The notes under the pieces were generated by a model that was not told where the DNA came from, searched no databases, and was given only the letters and a program-made list of their open reading frames with translations. 33,202 nucleotides of DNA from a virus, in the IMG/VR virus record IMGVR_UViG_3300008259_000096, positions 1-33,202 of that record; one strand, given 5' to 3'. Of this stretch, positions 31,676 through 33,202 are shown piece by piece. A program made the position numbers and the translations under genes. Numbering within the stretch: the stretch's first letter is position 1; the number at the start of each line of letters is the position of its first letter.

Positions 31676-32665
31676 CTAGCTAAATTTTTTGAATATGTGA
31701 TCAAAAGAGTTCTTAGTCAACTCTAACCAATTATATTCTTCATGTATTTTAGTTGACTGAGCATAGTAATATCCAGAATATGCATTAAAGTTAAAGACAA
31801 CATCTCTCATAAGCTCAACTAGGTGTTGACGGTTTGGCTCAAAAACTTTGCCTTCGTGTGGAAATGGCCATGGAGAATCCACTAACTTTGATTTTAATTT
31901 TAATGGCCCTAAGTATTTTTCATAATGTGCCCAACTTGCTGTACATATAGTTGGCATTCCAGTAGCAAGAGCTTGAAGCGGAATAAAACCAAATCCTTCT
32001 CCATAACTTGGATACACTAAAACATCATGATCATGATATAGTCTAACTAACTCTAGATCACTTAGTTCTTCTGTTATAACCTTTACATTATTATAAATAT
32101 TTTGCGGTAAACCTATTATCTCTTTATCTATGTAGTTATTATAAACTCTGGTTGTATTATGATGATACGCTTTTATTGTAAGAGAATACTTAGGGTTATT
32201 TCCATAAAGTTCTCCAAACACATCCACCACCATTTGGCCAGCTTTTCTTGGTGCTGGTTCTCCAATGTGAAGAAACTTAATCTTATCTGATTCTCTTCTT
32301 CTTTTTGGCTTCCATATGTCTTGTATTCCATGTGGATAAACCTTAATATTTTTATATCCATTATCTTCAAAAACATTAGCACACCAGTCTGATGTTGTCC
32401 AAATTTCATCGCAGTGATCTAGCATATTTTTCCATTTATCTGGAATTTTTGTAGATTCCCACGGAGTATATCCTATTTGATATTGACCTCTGTGCATTTT
32501 AAAATGTTCTGGCTGAGCAAAATTTAATTGTACTGGAGCTTTTGGATAAGAATATGGAACCTCATGGCCTAACTCTTTTAACGAAGTAGCTATATTTGAT
32601 CCAGCATAACCATATCCATTAGAGTTCTTGAAGTTAATTGTAGGTGTAAAAAATGATATTTGCAT
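31676..32665 (-). CDS. GT4-type glycosyltransferase
   Basis: 329 residues with two Rossmann-like halves: residues about 1-125 (SNIATSLKELGHEV, QIGYTPWESTKIPDKW, YPHGI) and the C-terminal GT4 donor-binding half (FLHIGEPAPRKAGQ, LVRLYHDHDVLVYPSYGEGFGF). GT-B retaining enzymes of this type transfer a sugar from a nucleotide donor. The usual EX7E motif reads E223...Q231 here, with Gln in place of the second Glu. No signal or membrane segment is seen, so it is likely cytosolic. The target could be phage DNA, a virion protein or a host surface glycan; nothing in the sequence decides. It is the first minus-strand gene from the divergent region. Confidence 0.88.
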   Translation of the reverse strand: MQISFFTPTINFKNSNGYGYAGSNIATSLKELGHEVPYSYPKAPVQLNFAQPEHFKMHRGQYQIGYTPWESTKIPDKWKNMLDHCDEIWTTSDWCANVFEDNGYKNIKVYPHGIQDIWKPKRRRESDKIKFLHIGEPAPRKAGQMVVDVFGELYGNNPKYSLTIKAYHHNTTRVYNNYIDKEIIGLPQNIYNNVKVITEELSDLELVRLYHDHDVLVYPSYGEGFGFIPLQALATGMPTICTASWAHYEKYLGPLKLKSKLVDSPWPFPHEGKVFEPNRQHLVELMRDVVFNFNAYSGYYYAQSTKIHEEYNWLELTKNSFDHIFKKFS

Positions 32666-32677
32666 ATAATCTTTCTG

Positions 32678-32708
32678 GTCAACTGACTTGACAGTAACTT
32701 ACTGACAA
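32678..32708. repeat. Overlapping inverted repeats in the divergent control region
   Basis: GTCAA-ctgac-TTGAC (32678-32692, perfect) and TTGaCAGT-aactt-ACTGaCAA (32688-32708, one mismatch) share the TTGAC that forms the -35 of the plus-strand promoter. A GTCA/TGAC core occurs four times. This is a plausible operator. Confidence 0.5.
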
Positions 32709-32717
32709 TGCTATTCT
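32688..32717 (+). promoter_or_regulatory. Promoter for the right-edge lysin-like gene
   Basis: Perfect -35 TTGACA at 32688-32693 and TATTCT at 32712-32717, 18 bases apart (four of six -10 bases). A leader of about 27 bases contains AAAGGAGG. It is the only strong plus-strand signal in the window. Confidence 0.65.
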
Positions 32718-32734
32718 TATAGTTCGTTATCTCT

Positions 32735-32742
32735 AAAGGAGG
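32735..32742 (+). promoter_or_regulatory. Ribosome binding site of the lysin-like gene
   Basis: AAAGGAGG, eight bases before the ATG at 32751. An in-frame ATG at 32745 is only two bases away and thus too close, so this site decides the start. Confidence 0.8.
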
Positions 32743-32750
32743 AAATGCCA

Positions 32751-33202
32751 ATGGAGAATATAAAACAAAAGCTTAGTGATGTTGCCCATCACTGGACCGC
32801 AATAGTAATGATAACATTATTCCTATTCGGAAACAACACGGTTGTTCCAGTAATGCCAGCATCTCAAGCTATTGGGGTGGAAACACCTAAATCGACAGTA
32901 CAAATAAAGAAAGAAACCTTAGAGAAGTACAGCACTACTGTATACAAGCCTTCTGAGATGCTAACAGACGGAGAACTAAAAGAACTCCTATCAGCTGTTG
33001 GCTTTGAAGGAAAAGCCCTTAAACAGGCTTGGGCTATTGCTAAGTCAGAATCCAATTCAAGGCCTATGGCTTACAATGGTGACAGGAAAACTGGAGACAG
33101 TTCCTACGGAATTTTTCAGATTAATATGTTGGGTGAACTCGGCATTGATCGTAAAGAAAAATTTGATCTAAAGTCAAACATTTTATTGTTTGACCCAGTA
33201 AT
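32751..33202 (+). CDS. Secreted transglycosylase/lysozyme-like protein (partial at right edge)
   Basis: At least 150 residues, open to the window edge. Residues about 16-40 (TAIVMITLFLFGNNTVVPVMPASQA) form a hydrophobic segment ending in a signal-peptidase-like ASQA, so the protein is probably exported or anchored. From about residue 90 on, KQAWAIAKSESNSRP...TGDSSYGIFQINM is the lysozyme/transglycosylase-type catalytic block, with the likely catalytic Glu in the SES segment and YGIFQIN as the conserved following motif. It would cut peptidoglycan. Its own promoter and opposite strand set it apart from the structural genes. It may be the endolysin, or a protein acting at entry or on the host wall; the missing end prevents a decision. 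Confidence 0.85.
   Translation, partial: MENIKQKLSDVAHHWTAIVMITLFLFGNNTVVPVMPASQAIGVETPKSTVQIKKETLEKYSTTVYKPSEMLTDGELKELLSAVGFEGKALKQAWAIAKSESNSRPMAYNGDRKTGDSSYGIFQINMLGELGIDRKEKFDLKSNILLFDPV

Noticed and set aside
32864-33055. Minus-strand frame opposite the lysin-like gene
   Set aside because: The plus frame has a lysozyme-like motif, promoter and ribosome binding site; the minus frame has none.
1-33202. tRNA genes, insertion sequences, integrase or attachment sites
   Set aside because: I saw no cloverleaf-like sequence, transposase or recombinase motif; the absence is by eye and not from a search program.

Overview
The window is a contiguous piece of an AT-rich genome of a tailed double-stranded DNA phage, most likely long-tailed (siphovirus-like). 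A very long tape measure protein, a tail-assembly chaperone with a programmed frameshift, a single tail-tube protein and an HK97-type capsid, protease and portal set point to this. The host is not shown directly. A monomeric B12-dependent ribonucleotide reductase, a secreted transglycosylase-like lysin at the right edge, and several -10 boxes placed almost at start codons (leaderless transcripts) would fit an actinobacterial host from an aquatic setting, but that is inference. Nearly everything is on the minus strand and is read from right to left.

Read in the direction of transcription, the layout is as follows. (1) At the right edge is a divergent plus-strand lysin-like gene, cut by the window. 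(2) Next come a GT4-type glycosyltransferase, a class II ribonucleotide reductase (nrdJ) and a small EF-hand/membrane protein. (3) From 29.3 to 22.9 kb is a tail-fibre and adhesin block: short adaptor-like proteins, two long fibres sharing internal repeats, and a fibronectin-type protein ending in eleven FF[G/S]PPx hexapeptide repeats and a four-cysteine tip. (4) From 22.8 to 16.7 kb is a tightly packed, often overlapping run holding six divergent 2-oxoglutarate/Fe(II) dioxygenases of the prolyl-4-hydroxylase type, two related proteins of a phage family I take to be DUF6065-like, one six-cysteine protein and one orphan. (5) A large LamG-type protein follows. (6) The morphogenesis block runs from 14.8 kb to the left edge: a small pre-portal protein, portal, protease fused to a scaffold-like tail, major capsid protein, connector and closure proteins, tail terminator, tail tube, chaperones G/GT and the tape measure, which runs off the left edge. 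No terminase gene is in the window.

The sequence also shows how expression may be punctuated. Strong hairpins follow the major capsid gene and the tail-tube gene, and each is followed at once by a promoter-like sequence with a perfect TATAAT. The two most abundant virion proteins would thus be set apart from the genes after them. The chaperone pair uses a textbook -1 slippery heptamer (CCCAAAC) with a candidate downstream stem.

The most striking possibility is biochemical. Six prolyl-hydroxylase-like enzymes lie directly downstream of a protein carrying eleven proline-proline repeats, ten GPP or GPP-like triplets in a row, and a collagen-like GPQG stretch occurs in a small adaptor a few genes upstream. 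I suggest a phage-encoded system that modifies its own fibres or tip proteins after translation. The sequence supports the co-location and the intact metal-binding residues; substrate and chemistry are not shown.
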